DNA of 64,000 nt from positions 62,001-126,000 of the forward strand of contig NZ_NQVN01000003.1 in assembly GCF_002770725.1 (NCBI RefSeq), in the 5' to 3' direction. Origin of the DNA: Pleomorphomonas carboxyditropha. Its GTDB lineage: Bacteria > Pseudomonadota > Alphaproteobacteria > Rhizobiales > Pleomorphomonadaceae. Shown piece by piece: positions 25,878 through 34,881 of this stretch. Both the position numbers and the translations under genes were made by a program. How positions within the stretch are numbered: position 1 is the first letter of the stretch; every line of letters starts with the position of its first letter. The notes under the pieces were generated by a model, which did no database searches, had not been told where the DNA came from, and was given only the letters and a program-made list of their open reading frames with translations.

Positions 25878-26082
25878 AGCACTAGCGCAACAACCATCAT
25901 CGTCTTGACTTGCACCTCCACTCAGACGGTAGTGCATTAAAGACGACGTCATCGGGGAAATTCCTTCCTCTGCAGCGGAGTTTGCCGCGGAAAGCGGTGG
26001 CTGGCCGGTTCCGATTGATTGCGGCGCCGGAAGACCGGCCGTTTGAGCATCGAGCCATCCGCATCCCTCGGAGAACGGCTCG
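25878..26082. other. Intergenic join between the CBASS island and the conjugation genes
   Basis: About 200 bases without a gene. I see no terminator after cap3 and no clear repeats marking an insertion. The sequence before 26083 is GC-rich like the ICE backbone. Promoter elements for the RAQPRD operon may lie here but none is distinct. Confidence 0.4.
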
Positions 26083-26490
26083 ATGGAAACCACTCGCAAT
26101 CCCGCGCAGGTTCGGCGCTTCGCCGTCGAGGCACCCTGGGCCGTGCGTGTTGCCGCGCTGCTGCTTGCCGCTGCCGGATTGCAGCCCGCCATCGCCGCTG
26201 ACGCCTCCGACAACGCTGCGGAGCGCGAGATGCTCGCCGCGGTAACGCGCCAGCTCGAACTGCTGGACCGCCTCGCCGAGCACGCCGCCACCACCGCGCC
26301 GCAGGAGCGCGCCCGCTACCACTTCGACTACGCGCGGCTGCGCGCCGACCTGGAGCGCGTGCGCACCGGCGTGCGCGACTACCTCGTTCCGCAACGCGCC
26401 CAGCCGCGTGATCCCGTGCCGCTGGCCGGTGACTACACGCGCAGTAACGCGGCGCCTGCGACGTCGCCCAAGGAGGCGCCGTCGTCATGA
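26083..26490 (+). CDS. RAQPRD family ICE protein (TIGR01690)
   Basis: The 135-residue precursor has an N-terminal signal sequence (about residues 20-39, ending AIA) and literally contains the family signature RAQPRD followed by PVPLAGDY near residue 106. It is exported to the periplasm. The function is unknown, but the gene always heads the second conjugation operon in this ICE class. The stop overlaps the next ATG. Confidence 0.9.
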   Translation: METTRNPAQVRRFAVEAPWAVRVAALLLAAAGLQPAIAADASDNAAEREMLAAVTRQLELLDRLAEHAATTAPQERARYHFDYARLRADLERVRTGVRDYLVPQRAQPRDPVPLAGDYTRSNAAPATSPKEAPSS

Positions 26491-26726
26491 CGCCTTCCGC
26501 CGATCAGGTCGCCGCCTTCACGGCCAACGGCGGCTTCGCGCCCGGGGCCGTCTCCACCGTCGTGCTCGGCTTCGTCTTCGCCATCCTGCTGCTGTGGGGC
26601 GTGTGGGCGATGCGCACTGCCTATGTCGGCTGGGCCGAGCACCACCTGACCCAACGCCAGTTCCTCGGCGTCATCGTGCGCTTCGTCGCGATGTACCTGG
26701 TGCTGGGCTTTTTCCTCCTGTCCTGA
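26487..26726 (+). CDS. TIGR03758 (DUF3262) small membrane protein
   Basis: The 79-residue protein has two membrane segments (about 21-42 and 60-78), with a short loop WAEHHLTQRQF between them. It matches the DUF3262/TIGR03758 family of ICE conjugation proteins. Size and position suggest a TraL- or VirB3-like component, though homology to those is not visible by eye. Confidence 0.85.
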   Translation: MTPSADQVAAFTANGGFAPGAVSTVVLGFVFAILLLWGVWAMRTAYVGWAEHHLTQRQFLGVIVRFVAMYLVLGFFLLS

Positions 26727-26747
26727 CCCCATGAAAGGTACTTCGCC

Positions 26748-27125
26748 ATGAACGCTCCCGCTACTTCTCGCCGTCCCACGTCGCGGCCCGCCGCGCGCAT
26801 CGCCGCGCTGCTGATCCCGCTGGGCATCGCCGCCACGCCGCTGCCGTCGTTCGCCGACCTTCCCACGCTGGAAGACCCGTCGCGCGGCACCGGCAGCGGC
26901 ATCATGCAGACGCTGCAAAACTACGGCTACGACATCGTGCTGCTGATCGCGCTGCTCGTCGTCGCCTCGATGTTCGTCGGCGTCTGCTACCACGCCTACA
27001 CGCGCTACGCCGAGATCCACACCGGCCGCGCAACGTGGGGGCAGTTCGGGTTGACCGTCGCGGTGGGCGCGATCCTGCTGGTCGTCGGCATCTGGCTGCT
27101 GACCAAGGCTACCGGCGTCCTGTAA
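26748..27125 (+). CDS. TIGR03745 (DUF2976) membrane protein, pilin-like position
   Basis: The 125-residue protein has an N-terminal signal peptide (ending SFA near residue 36) and two membrane segments (about 63-80 and 100-118). It matches the PFL_4702/TIGR03745 family. Its small size, signal peptide and two-helix layout resemble conjugative pilins of the TraA/VirB2 type, which is a plausible but unproven role. Its ATG lies 22 bases after the previous stop. Confidence 0.84.
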   Translation: MNAPATSRRPTSRPAARIAALLIPLGIAATPLPSFADLPTLEDPSRGTGSGIMQTLQNYGYDIVLLIALLVVASMFVGVCYHAYTRYAEIHTGRATWGQFGLTVAVGAILLVVGIWLLTKATGVL

Positions 27126-27137
27126 GGCCCGGCAACG

Positions 27138-27566
27138 ATGGCCGGCGCCCTGGAGAGTCCGTCGCGCGACGGGCTCGTGACCTTCCTGCCGCACCGCCTC
27201 AACCGCCACCCGGTGGTCGTGCGCGGGCTCACGGCCGACGAGCTGTGGGTCTGCGCCGGGCTGTCCGGCGCGGCCGGTCTCGTGGCCGGCGTACCGCTGG
27301 CCTGGCTGACGCACAGCATCGCGATGGTGCCCACGCTGATCGTCGCCGGCATCGGTGTCGGTGTCTTCGTGGGCGGCGGCCTGCTGCGGCGGTGGAAGCG
27401 CGGCCGGCCCGACACCTGGCTGTACCGCCAGCTCCAGTGGCGCCTCGCGCTGCGCTACCCCGCGCTGGCTGCGCATGCGGGCGGGGGCCAGCTCATCACC
27501 CGGTCGGGCTGGTGGTCCACGCGGCGCCTGCGGCCCGATCCGTCCCTGCGTCGAGGTAGACCATGA
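27138..27566 (+). CDS. TIGR03750 (DUF3487) membrane protein
   Basis: The 142-residue protein matches TIGR03750. The N-terminal block FLPHRLNRHPVVVRGLTADELW is followed by two membrane helices (about 40-60 and 67-85) and a basic C-terminus with KRGRPDTWLYRQLQWRLA. It is likely an inner-membrane scaffold protein analogous to TraL. The stop overlaps the next ATG. Confidence 0.85.
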   Translation: MAGALESPSRDGLVTFLPHRLNRHPVVVRGLTADELWVCAGLSGAAGLVAGVPLAWLTHSIAMVPTLIVAGIGVGVFVGGGLLRRWKRGRPDTWLYRQLQWRLALRYPALAAHAGGGQLITRSGWWSTRRLRPDPSLRRGRP

Positions 27567-28255
27567 GCCGATTCAAGAACGAGGTCGCGCACCTGCAGGC
27601 GCATGTGAAGACCTTGCGCCTGGCTGGCGCCGCACTGTTCGTCGTGGCGCTGCTGCTCGGCTTCGGCTGGTGGAGCGCACCCAAGAGCCTGACCATCCAC
27701 GTGCCACCCGACCTGCGCTCGGGCAGCACGCGCAAGTGGTGGGACGTGCCGCCGGAGAGCGTCTACGCCTTCACCTTCTACATTTGGCAGCAGGCCCAGC
27801 GCTGGCCGACCAATGGCGAGCAGGACTACCCGCGCAACCTGCATGCACTGTCTGCGTACTTCACGCCGAGCTGCCGTGCCTTCCTGCAGCAGGACTACGA
27901 ATTCCGGCGCAGCAACGGCGAGCTACGCCAGCGCGTGCGCGGCATCTACGAGATTCCCGGCCGCGGCTACGGCGACGAGCCGGCCATGCGCGTGCGCACC
28001 GTGTCGGCCAACAACTGGATCGTCACGCTGGACGTGAGCGCCGACGAGTACCTGGGCGCCGAGCAGGTCAAGCGCGCGCTCGTGCGCTATGCACTCAAGG
28101 TTGTGCGCATGGACGTGGACCCCGAGCGCAACCCCTTCGGCCTGGCGCTGGACTGCCATGCACGCGCGCCGGAGCGCATCGAGACCCCGCCGCCTGCGGC
28201 GCCGCCCGGCCGGGCCGCAAGCGCCGGCTCCAACTTGCAGGGAGACACCCCATGA
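27563..28255 (+). CDS. TIGR03746 (DUF2895) TraE/VirB8-like protein
   Basis: The 230-residue protein has a single N-terminal membrane anchor (about 20-38) and a periplasmic domain. It matches PFL_4703/TIGR03746: VPPDLRSGSTRKWWDVPPESVYAFTFYIWQQ and later NNWIVTLDV. The layout is like TraE or VirB8, which nucleate the type IV secretion channel. It overlaps both neighbours by four bases. Confidence 0.86.
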   Translation: MSRFKNEVAHLQAHVKTLRLAGAALFVVALLLGFGWWSAPKSLTIHVPPDLRSGSTRKWWDVPPESVYAFTFYIWQQAQRWPTNGEQDYPRNLHALSAYFTPSCRAFLQQDYEFRRSNGELRQRVRGIYEIPGRGYGDEPAMRVRTVSANNWIVTLDVSADEYLGAEQVKRALVRYALKVVRMDVDPERNPFGLALDCHARAPERIETPPPAAPPGRAASAGSNLQGDTP

Positions 28256-29172
28256 AGTCCCTCGGGAAGCGTTCATCTGCGGCGGCCCTGGCTGGCCTGC
28301 TGCTGTGCCTGGCCTTCGTGCCTGCGGCCCATGCCGTCGAAATCCTGCGCTGGGAGCGCCTGCCGCTGGCGGTGCCGCTGGTGGTCGGCCAGGAGCGCGT
28401 GGTGTTCATCGAGCGCAACGTGCGCATCGGTGTGCCGCCCACGGTTGGCGAGCAGTTGCGCGTGCAGAGCGCTGGTGGCGCGATCTACCTGCGCGCGAGC
28501 GCGCCGATCCCGCCCACACGGCTGCAACTGCAGGACGTGGAGTCGGGCGCGCTGATCCTGCTGGACATCGCGGCCGAGCCGGCGAAGGCGGGCCAGCCTG
28601 CACTCGAACCCGTGCGCATCGTCGAAGGCGACGTGCCGGCGACGCGCTACGGCGAGCCGGCCAAGCCGGCGGACGACGATGCGGAGCGCACCGTACCCGC
28701 AGCGAAGCGCGCCACGCCGGTGGCGGTTGTGCTCACGCGCTATGCGGCGCAGAACCTCTACGCGCCGCTGCGCACCGTGGAGCCCGTTCCCGGCCTCGGC
28801 CGCGTCAATCTGCGCCGTGGGCTGGAGCTTTCCACCTTGCTGCCCACACTGCCGGTGCGTGCGCAGGCGCTGGCCGCTTGGCGGCTCGAAGACCAGTGGG
28901 TGACGGCGGTGAAGCTCACCAACGCCTCCGGGCGCTGGCTCGACCTCGATCCCCGCGCGCTGCAGGGCGACTTTCTCGCCGCGACCTTCCAGCACCCGAA
29001 TCTGGCGCCGGCCGGCCGCGCCGCCGACACCACGGTGGTCTACCTCGTGACCCGTGGCCACGGCCTGGCCGAGTCGCTGCTGCCCAAGCTCTCACCGATC
29101 GACGCGACGGTGAACCTGCCGCCGGCCGCGGCGGCCGGCCAGGCCGAAGGAGGTGCCCGCCATGAAAAGTAA
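28252..29172 (+). CDS. TIGR03749 (DUF3438) TraK-like exported protein
   Basis: The 306-residue precursor has a signal peptide (residues 1-27, ending AHA) and a beta-rich mature protein. It matches PFL_4704/TIGR03749 with EILRWERLPLAVPLVVGQERVVFIERNVRIG. TraK/VirB9-type outer-membrane-complex proteins have the same layout and place in the operon. It overlaps the next gene by 11 bases, including the AAGGAGG ribosome site. Confidence 0.86.
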   Translation: MKSLGKRSSAAALAGLLLCLAFVPAAHAVEILRWERLPLAVPLVVGQERVVFIERNVRIGVPPTVGEQLRVQSAGGAIYLRASAPIPPTRLQLQDVESGALILLDIAAEPAKAGQPALEPVRIVEGDVPATRYGEPAKPADDDAERTVPAAKRATPVAVVLTRYAAQNLYAPLRTVEPVPGLGRVNLRRGLELSTLLPTLPVRAQALAAWRLEDQWVTAVKLTNASGRWLDLDPRALQGDFLAATFQHPNLAPAGRAADTTVVYLVTRGHGLAESLLPKLSPIDATVNLPPAAAAGQAEGGARHEK

Positions 29173-30631
29173 CCCCCTCCTGAAGTGGCTGCTGATCCCG
29201 ATGGCGCTGGTGCTGCTGTTCGTCGGCATCAAGATGTTCTCCGGGGATCGCGGCGCCAAGCCCGTTCCGGCCGGCAGCGCCAACTCGCTCACGCCCGAAG
29301 AGATGAAGGCGCTGGGCATCGAGGGCGACACGCCGCGCGATACCGTTGCCACACTGGTGGCCCAGGTCAAGCAGTTGCGCAACGAGCTGCAGACGGCGCT
29401 CAACGACAACAAGAACCAGAAGAGCGAGAACGAGCGTATGCGCGCGCGGGAAAGCGCGATCGACCAGCGCATCCAGTCCGCGCTGGATGGTGAACGCGGC
29501 CGCCTGCAGCAGTACCGCGAGCAGTTGGCCGGCGACCGCCAGCAGACCCAGGGCCTGCTGCAAGACCTGCAGCGGCGCCTGGATGGGCTTTCCGGCAAGG
29601 GCGGCCAGGCCGATCTGCCGGTCGGGCTCGGCCTGGAGGACGGCGACGGCAAGGGCTTCAGCGGCAGCCAGGGCGGCGCCGCGCGCAGCACCAGCGGCAC
29701 GCGCTGGGTGGAACCGGACGATGCGAAGCCTTCGGCGAAGAACGGCAGCAGCGGCGGCCTGAACTTTCCGACCAGCTTCGGGCCGGCGCAGAAGACGCTT
29801 TCCGACACGGCCGACAACGTGGCCAGCACCGTCGCGGATGCAGGCAGCCGCGCCGTGGGCACGTCGTCCAAGCCGGTCTACACGGTGCCGTCGAACTCGA
29901 CGCTGATGGGCTCCATCGCGATGACCGCGCTGATCGGCCGCGTGCCGATCGACGGCACGGTCAACGACCCGTACCCCTTCAAGGTGCTGATCGGCCCGGA
30001 CAACCTCACCGCCAACGGCATCGACATTCCCGACGTGGCGGGCGCGGTGGTCAGCGGCACGGCCTCGGGCGACTGGACGCTTTCCTGCGTGCGCGGCCAG
30101 ATTCGCTCGGTGACGTTCGTCTTCAACGACGGCACGGTGCGCACGATGCCGGAGGACGGCAACCGCAACCAGAGCGGCGGCGGCCAGGGCAATGGTGCAA
30201 ACAGCACGACGCAAGGCGGCCTGGGCTGGATCAGCGATCCCTACGGCATCCCCTGCGTCAGCGGCGAACGGCGCAGCAACGCGCAGCAGTACCTGGGTTC
30301 GCAAGCCCTCATCACCGCGGCCGGCGCCGGCGCCGCTTCACTGATCAAGTCGGACAACGGCAGCGTGGCCGTGGTCGCTAACAGCAACGGCTCGCTTGGC
30401 ACGGTAGGCATCAGCGGCAACGAGGCGATGGGCCGCATCCTGGCCGGGGGCGTCCGCGACATGGCCGATTGGGTCAACAAGCTTTACGGCCAAGCCTTCG
30501 CCGCCGTCTACGTGCGGCCCGGCGCCAAGGTCGCGGTGCATCTGGAGCAGCCGCTCAACATCGACTACGACGCCAAGGGGCGCCGGGTCAATCAACGCAT
30601 CGGAGGCAAGCATGCGTCGGATTTGGATTGA
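29162..30631 (+). CDS. TIGR03752 TraB/VirB10-like protein
   Basis: The 489-residue protein has an N-terminal membrane anchor (about 7-24), a long coiled coil (60-145), a glycine/serine-rich linker and a C-terminal VirB10-like beta-barrel domain (YTVPSNSTLMGSIAMTALIGRVP, then FKVLIGPDNL). It would span from inner to outer membrane as the core scaffold of the secretion channel. The ATG at 29162 directly follows a strong AAGGAGG; an upstream GTG is less likely. Confidence 0.9.
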   Translation: MKSNPLLKWLLIPMALVLLFVGIKMFSGDRGAKPVPAGSANSLTPEEMKALGIEGDTPRDTVATLVAQVKQLRNELQTALNDNKNQKSENERMRARESAIDQRIQSALDGERGRLQQYREQLAGDRQQTQGLLQDLQRRLDGLSGKGGQADLPVGLGLEDGDGKGFSGSQGGAARSTSGTRWVEPDDAKPSAKNGSSGGLNFPTSFGPAQKTLSDTADNVASTVADAGSRAVGTSSKPVYTVPSNSTLMGSIAMTALIGRVPIDGTVNDPYPFKVLIGPDNLTANGIDIPDVAGAVVSGTASGDWTLSCVRGQIRSVTFVFNDGTVRTMPEDGNRNQSGGGQGNGANSTTQGGLGWISDPYGIPCVSGERRSNAQQYLGSQALITAAGAGAASLIKSDNGSVAVVANSNGSLGTVGISGNEAMGRILAGGVRDMADWVNKLYGQAFAAVYVRPGAKVAVHLEQPLNIDYDAKGRRVNQRIGGKHASDLD

Positions 30632-31046
30632 ATCGGCCGCGATCCTGTGCGCGGTCCTGGTGCTGGGCGGCTGCGCCACCAGCAAGGACAAGTTGCTGCC
30701 GCACGGCGATCACACCATGCTCGACGTGTGGAATCAGGAGACGGGCGGCAGCGCCGGTGGTGGGCAGGCAGCGCGGCAACTGCTCGATGCACGCCAGGAC
30801 TTGCGCCGGCCGCTGACCGAGGCCGACGTGCAGGCGGTGCCCGCCGCCGCTGCCGCCTACACGCGCACCGCGGCCAACGAGATTTACCGCCAGTTCCGAC
30901 GCCTGCCGAACCCGGACCTAGTGATGTACGTGTTCCCGCACCTGGCCGGCACCGACCCGGTGCCCGTGCCCGGCTACACCACCGTGTTCCCGCTCTACCA
31001 GCGCGTGCAGTACGCGATGCCTGGCGAGCGCCTGGAGGACTACTGA
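30612..31046 (+). CDS. TIGR03751 conjugative transfer lipoprotein (TraV-like place)
   Basis: The 144-residue precursor has a lipobox LGGC (cysteine 21) and matches the TIGR03751 family, with MYVFPHLAGTDPVPVPGYTT. Outer-membrane lipoproteins in this place correspond to TraV/VirB7. It overlaps the upstream gene by 20 bases and its stop overlaps the start of the ATPase gene. Confidence 0.87.
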   Translation: MRRIWIESAAILCAVLVLGGCATSKDKLLPHGDHTMLDVWNQETGGSAGGGQAARQLLDARQDLRRPLTEADVQAVPAAAAAYTRTAANEIYRQFRRLPNPDLVMYVFPHLAGTDPVPVPGYTTVFPLYQRVQYAMPGERLEDY

Positions 31047-33928
31047 TGGCTTGGTCGTTGCCCTGGGCACGCAAGGCCGTCACGCCCGCCGGCCCCGACC
31101 TGGATGCCGATGACGCCTGGTCGCAGCATGTCTCGACGCTGGCCGCGCACGGCATTCCCGAGCCCGGCAGCGCGATGGGCAGCCAGCCGCGCCCGCCGAC
31201 CACCGAAGCGGACCTGCAGGCGCTCTACGGCGTGGCACCGTCCTTCGCCGACCTGTTGCCGTGGATGGAGTACCTGCCCGGCTCCAAGAGCATGTTGCTG
31301 GAAGACGGCCAGTCGGTTGCGGGCTTCTTCGAACTGGCCCCGGTCGGCACCGAAGGCCGTGAGATGGCCTGGCTGTGGCAGGCACGCGATGCACTGGAGA
31401 ACGCGCTGCAGGACTCGTTCGACGAACTCGACGAGAACCCGTGGGTCGTGCAGCTCTACGCCCAGGACGAATCGACCTGGGACACCTACCTGCGCGGGCT
31501 GGCCGACTATGTGCGGCCGCGCGCCCAGGGCAGCGCCTTCACGGACTTCTACCTGCGTTTCTTTGGGCACCACCTGCGCGCCATTGCCAAGCCCGGCGGG
31601 CTGTTCGAGGACACCACGGTGACGCGGCTGCCGTGGCGCGGCCAGGTCCGGCGCGTGCGAATGGTGGTCTACCGGCGCGCGAACGCTACGACCGCATCGC
31701 GGCGCGGCCAGTCCCCCGAGCAGGCGTTGACGACGATCTGCGACCGGCTCGTGGGCGGCCTCGCCAACGCGGGCGTGAAATCCCGCCGCATGGAGGCGGC
31801 CGACATCCACGACTGGCTGCTGCGCTGGTTCAACCCGCACCCGACGCTGCTCGGCCCCAGCGCCGACGACCGCGAGCGCTTCTATGCGCTCACGCGCTAC
31901 CCCGAGGCAGTCGAAGACGGCGAGATCGAGCTGGCTAGCGGAGACTTCGCGCAGCGCCTGTTCTTCGGCCAGCCGCGCTCGGACGTGGCGAACGGCACGT
32001 GGCTGCTCGACGGCATGCCGCACCGGATCATCGTGATGGACCGGTTGCGCATGCCGCCTGCGACCGGCCACGTCACCGGCGAAACGCGCAAGGGCGGCGA
32101 TGCCGTCAACGCGCTGTTCGACCAGATGCCCGAGGACACGGTGATGTGCCTGACCGTCGTCGCGACGCCGCAGGACGTGCTCGAAGGGCACCTGAACCAC
32201 CTGAGCAAGAAGTCGGTCGGCGAGACGCTGGCTTCGGAGCAGACGCGCCGCGACGTGCAGGAAGCGCGCGGGCTGATCGGCAGCGCGCACAAGCTCTACC
32301 GCGGTGCGCTTGCCTTCTATCTGCGCGGACGCGACCTCGCGCAGCTCGACGCCCGCGGCCTGCAACTGGTCAACGTCATGCTCAACGCCGGCCTGCAGCC
32401 GGTGCGCGAGGAAGACGAGGTGGCGCCGCTCAACAGCTACCTGCGCTGGCTCCCGTGCGTGTTCGATCCGGCCACCGACAAGCGCCAGTGGTACACGCAA
32501 CTGATGTTCGCGCAGCACGCGGCGAACCTCGCGCCGGTGTGGGGCCGCAGCCAGGGCACCGGCAATCCGGGCATCACGTTCTTCAACCGCGGCGGCGGGC
32601 CGATCACCTTCGACCCGCTGAACCGGCTCGACCGGCAGATGAACGCTCACCTGTTCCTGTTCGGTCCCACCGGCTCGGGCAAAAGCGCCACGCTCAACAA
32701 CATCCTGAACCAGGTGACGGCGATCTACCGGCCGCGGCTGTTCATCGTCGAGGCGGGCAACAGCTTCGGCCTGTTCGGCGACTTCGCGGCGCGGCTAGGC
32801 ATGAAGGTGCATCGCGTTAAGCTGGCCCCCGGTGCCGGGGTGAGCCTCGCGCCGTTCGCCGACGCCCACCGGCTGGTGGAAACGCCCAGCCAGGTGCAGA
32901 CGCTGGATGCCGACGCCCTGGACGAGGACCGCGACGAAGCGGCACAGGCAGCGGATGCCGACGAGCAGCGTGACGTGCTGGGGGAACTGGAAATCACCGC
33001 GCGGCTGATGATCACCGGCGGCGAGGACAAGGAAGAGGCGCGCATGACGCGCGCCGACCGCAGCCTGATCCGCCAGTGCATCCTCGATGCGGCCCAGCGT
33101 TGCGTGGCCAACCAGCGCACCGTCCTGACGCGCGACGTGCGCGATGCGCTGCGCGAGCGCGGCCGCGATACGGCACTACCCGAGGTGCGGCGCGCGCGGC
33201 TGCTGGAAATGGCCGACGCGATGGATATGTTCTGCCAGGGCGTGGACGGCGAGATGTTCGACCGGCCCGGCACGCCCTGGCCCGAGGCCGACATCACCAT
33301 CGTCGATCTGGCGACCTTCGCACGCGAGGGCTACAACGCGCAGCTTTCCATCGCCTACATCAGCCTTATCAACACGGTCAACAACATCGCCGAGCGCGAC
33401 CAGTTCCTCGGCCGGCCGATCATCAACGTGACGGACGAGGGGCACATCATCACCAAGAACCCGCTGCTTGCGCCCTACGTCGTCAAGATCACGAAGATGT
33501 GGCGCAAGCTCGGCGCCTGGTACTGGCTGGCGACGCAGAACATCGACGACCTGCCCAAGGCCGCCGAGCCCATGCTCAACATGATCGAGTGGTGGATCTG
33601 CCTCTCGATGCCGCCCGACGAGGTGGAGAAGATCGCGCGCTTTCGCGAGCTGAACGCGGCGCAGAAGGCGCTGATGCTGTCGGCCCGCAAGGAGGCCGGC
33701 AAGTTCAGCGAGGGCGTGATCCTTTCCAAGAGCATGGAAGTGCTATTCCGCGCGGTGCCGCCCAGCCTGTACCTGGCGCTGGCTCAGACCGAGCCGGAAG
33801 AGAAGGCCGAGCGTTTCCAGTTGATGCAGCAGTACGGCATCGGCGAACTGGACGCCGCTTTCAAGATCGCCGAGAAGATCGACCGCGCCCGCAGCATCGA
33901 GCCGCTGGTGCTCGATGCGCTGGCGTGA
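31046..33928 (+). CDS. traC: TraC/VirB4-like conjugation ATPase (TIGR03744)
   Basis: The 960-residue protein matches the PFL_4706/TIGR03744 ATPases. Walker A is FGPTGSGKS near residue 540, and a Walker B-like segment INVTDEGH lies near 791. It powers assembly of the pilus and secretion channel at the inner membrane. The start ATG overlaps the stop of the lipoprotein gene (TGATG). A longer upstream frame exists but runs through the lipoprotein gene in another frame and is rejected. Confidence 0.92.
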   Translation: MAWSLPWARKAVTPAGPDLDADDAWSQHVSTLAAHGIPEPGSAMGSQPRPPTTEADLQALYGVAPSFADLLPWMEYLPGSKSMLLEDGQSVAGFFELAPVGTEGREMAWLWQARDALENALQDSFDELDENPWVVQLYAQDESTWDTYLRGLADYVRPRAQGSAFTDFYLRFFGHHLRAIAKPGGLFEDTTVTRLPWRGQVRRVRMVVYRRANATTASRRGQSPEQALTTICDRLVGGLANAGVKSRRMEAADIHDWLLRWFNPHPTLLGPSADDRERFYALTRYPEAVEDGEIELASGDFAQRLFFGQPRSDVANGTWLLDGMPHRIIVMDRLRMPPATGHVTGETRKGGDAVNALFDQMPEDTVMCLTVVATPQDVLEGHLNHLSKKSVGETLASEQTRRDVQEARGLIGSAHKLYRGALAFYLRGRDLAQLDARGLQLVNVMLNAGLQPVREEDEVAPLNSYLRWLPCVFDPATDKRQWYTQLMFAQHAANLAPVWGRSQGTGNPGITFFNRGGGPITFDPLNRLDRQMNAHLFLFGPTGSGKSATLNNILNQVTAIYRPRLFIVEAGNSFGLFGDFAARLGMKVHRVKLAPGAGVSLAPFADAHRLVETPSQVQTLDADALDEDRDEAAQAADADEQRDVLGELEITARLMITGGEDKEEARMTRADRSLIRQCILDAAQRCVANQRTVLTRDVRDALRERGRDTALPEVRRARLLEMADAMDMFCQGVDGEMFDRPGTPWPEADITIVDLATFAREGYNAQLSIAYISLINTVNNIAERDQFLGRPIINVTDEGHIITKNPLLAPYVVKITKMWRKLGAWYWLATQNIDDLPKAAEPMLNMIEWWICLSMPPDEVEKIARFRELNAAQKALMLSARKEAGKFSEGVILSKSMEVLFRAVPPSLYLALAQTEPEEKAERFQLMQQYGIGELDAAFKIAEKIDRARSIEPLVLDALA

Positions 33929-33941
33929 CGGGGAGTCCACG

Positions 33942-34688
33942 ATGCGCATCCCTCGCTTCGCGCCGTCCCGCACCGTCCTTGTCGTCGCGCTGCTGATGGC
34001 CGCGGCCCTGACAACGGCCGCATGGCTCGGCCTGCGGCCGCAGTCGCCGCCCGCCGAACCCGATTTTCCTTCGGCAGAAGCAACGCCTGCGCCGGCAACG
34101 GCACCAGCCGGCCCGCCCTGGCGCTATGGCCGCGCCGATGCGCGCTTCACGGTGGTCGAGTACGCCGACCTCGAATGCCCGTTCTGCCGCGCCTACTTCG
34201 CAGTGCTCAAGCGCTGGATCGACGCGCACCCGGACGTGAGCTGGCAATGGCATCACCTGCCGTTGCCGTTGCACGAGCCGGCCGCGTCTGCCGGTGCGCG
34301 CCTGGTGGAGTGCGTCGGCGAGGCCGGCGGCCAGGCCGCGTTCTGGCAGGCCGCCGAGTGGGTCTACACGCACACCCGCGGCGACGGTCAGGGCCTGCCC
34401 GAGGGCCTGCGCTATCCCGACCTCACGCCGGCCGCGCAGCAGTGCCTCGACAGCGACCGCCCCGATGCGCTGATCCGCGCACAGTCGGCGAGCGCGGCGC
34501 AGGAGGGCATCAAGGTCACGCCCACGCTGCGCCTGCAGGATCGCCAGTCCGGCAAGACGCTGCTGCTGCACGGCCCGGTCGAAGGAGATGCCTTGCTGTC
34601 CGCGATCGACCTGCTGGCGGCCAGTGCAGCGGCCGAGCCCGCATCGAAGGAAATGCCTGCCGAGTCTCTCGGAGACATGCCCAGGTAG
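33942..34688 (+). CDS. DsbG/DsbA-like thioredoxin-fold protein of the transfer region
   Basis: The 248-residue protein has an N-terminal membrane/signal segment (residues 12-30), a linker, and a thioredoxin fold with CPFC at 79-82 and the cis-proline segment KVTPTLRL near 196. It is likely a periplasmic disulfide isomerase or oxidase for the many cysteine-containing Tra proteins. The last codons (SLGDMPR) are encoded by the start of repeated leader element copy 5, so the element has supplied the end of the protein. Confidence 0.85.
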   Translation: MRIPRFAPSRTVLVVALLMAAALTTAAWLGLRPQSPPAEPDFPSAEATPAPATAPAGPPWRYGRADARFTVVEYADLECPFCRAYFAVLKRWIDAHPDVSWQWHHLPLPLHEPAASAGARLVECVGEAGGQAAFWQAAEWVYTHTRGDGQGLPEGLRYPDLTPAAQQCLDSDRPDALIRAQSASAAQEGIKVTPTLRLQDRQSGKTLLLHGPVEGDALLSAIDLLAASAAAEPASKEMPAESLGDMPR

Positions 34689-34783
34689 CCACGATCTTCA
34701 AGGCTACGACGCGGCTTGGCCGTGCTGATCGACCCCGTTCGCTGCGCATCCCTGGACGCGAACAGCCACTGTGCATGCGGTGG
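34660..34783 (+). promoter_or_regulatory. Repeated ICE leader element, copy 5
   Basis: Hairpin 1 pairs 34660-34664 with 34668-34672 (CCGAG/CTCGG). The linker is CATGCCCAGG. Hairpin 2 pairs 34685-34690 with 34702-34707 (GTAGCC/GGCTAC) around GATCTTCAA. Hairpin 3 pairs 34710-34715 with 34719-34724. Hairpin 4 pairs 34737-34742 with 34758-34763 (GTTCGC/GCGAAC). Hairpin 5 pairs 34766-34771 with 34778-34783. It begins inside the DsbG-like gene and lies upstream of radC. Confidence 0.73.
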
Positions 34784-34820
34784 CGGATGCCCGCTCTTCT
34801 GCCGCTTGTTCTTCATCGTC

Positions 34821-34858
34821 CCCGGAGGGTTTGTCCCTCCCGGGACAGGCGTCCTCCG
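34821..34858 (+). promoter_or_regulatory. Leader hairpin pair before radC
   Basis: GGAGGG at 34824-34829 can pair with CCCTCC at 34835-34840. Alternatively GTCCC (34833-34837) can pair with GGGAC (34842-34846). The two choices exclude each other. The hairpins end about 20 bases before the radC ribosome site. Confidence 0.4.
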
Positions 34859-34881
34859 ACTTCATCCCGTGGAGGTTCGCC

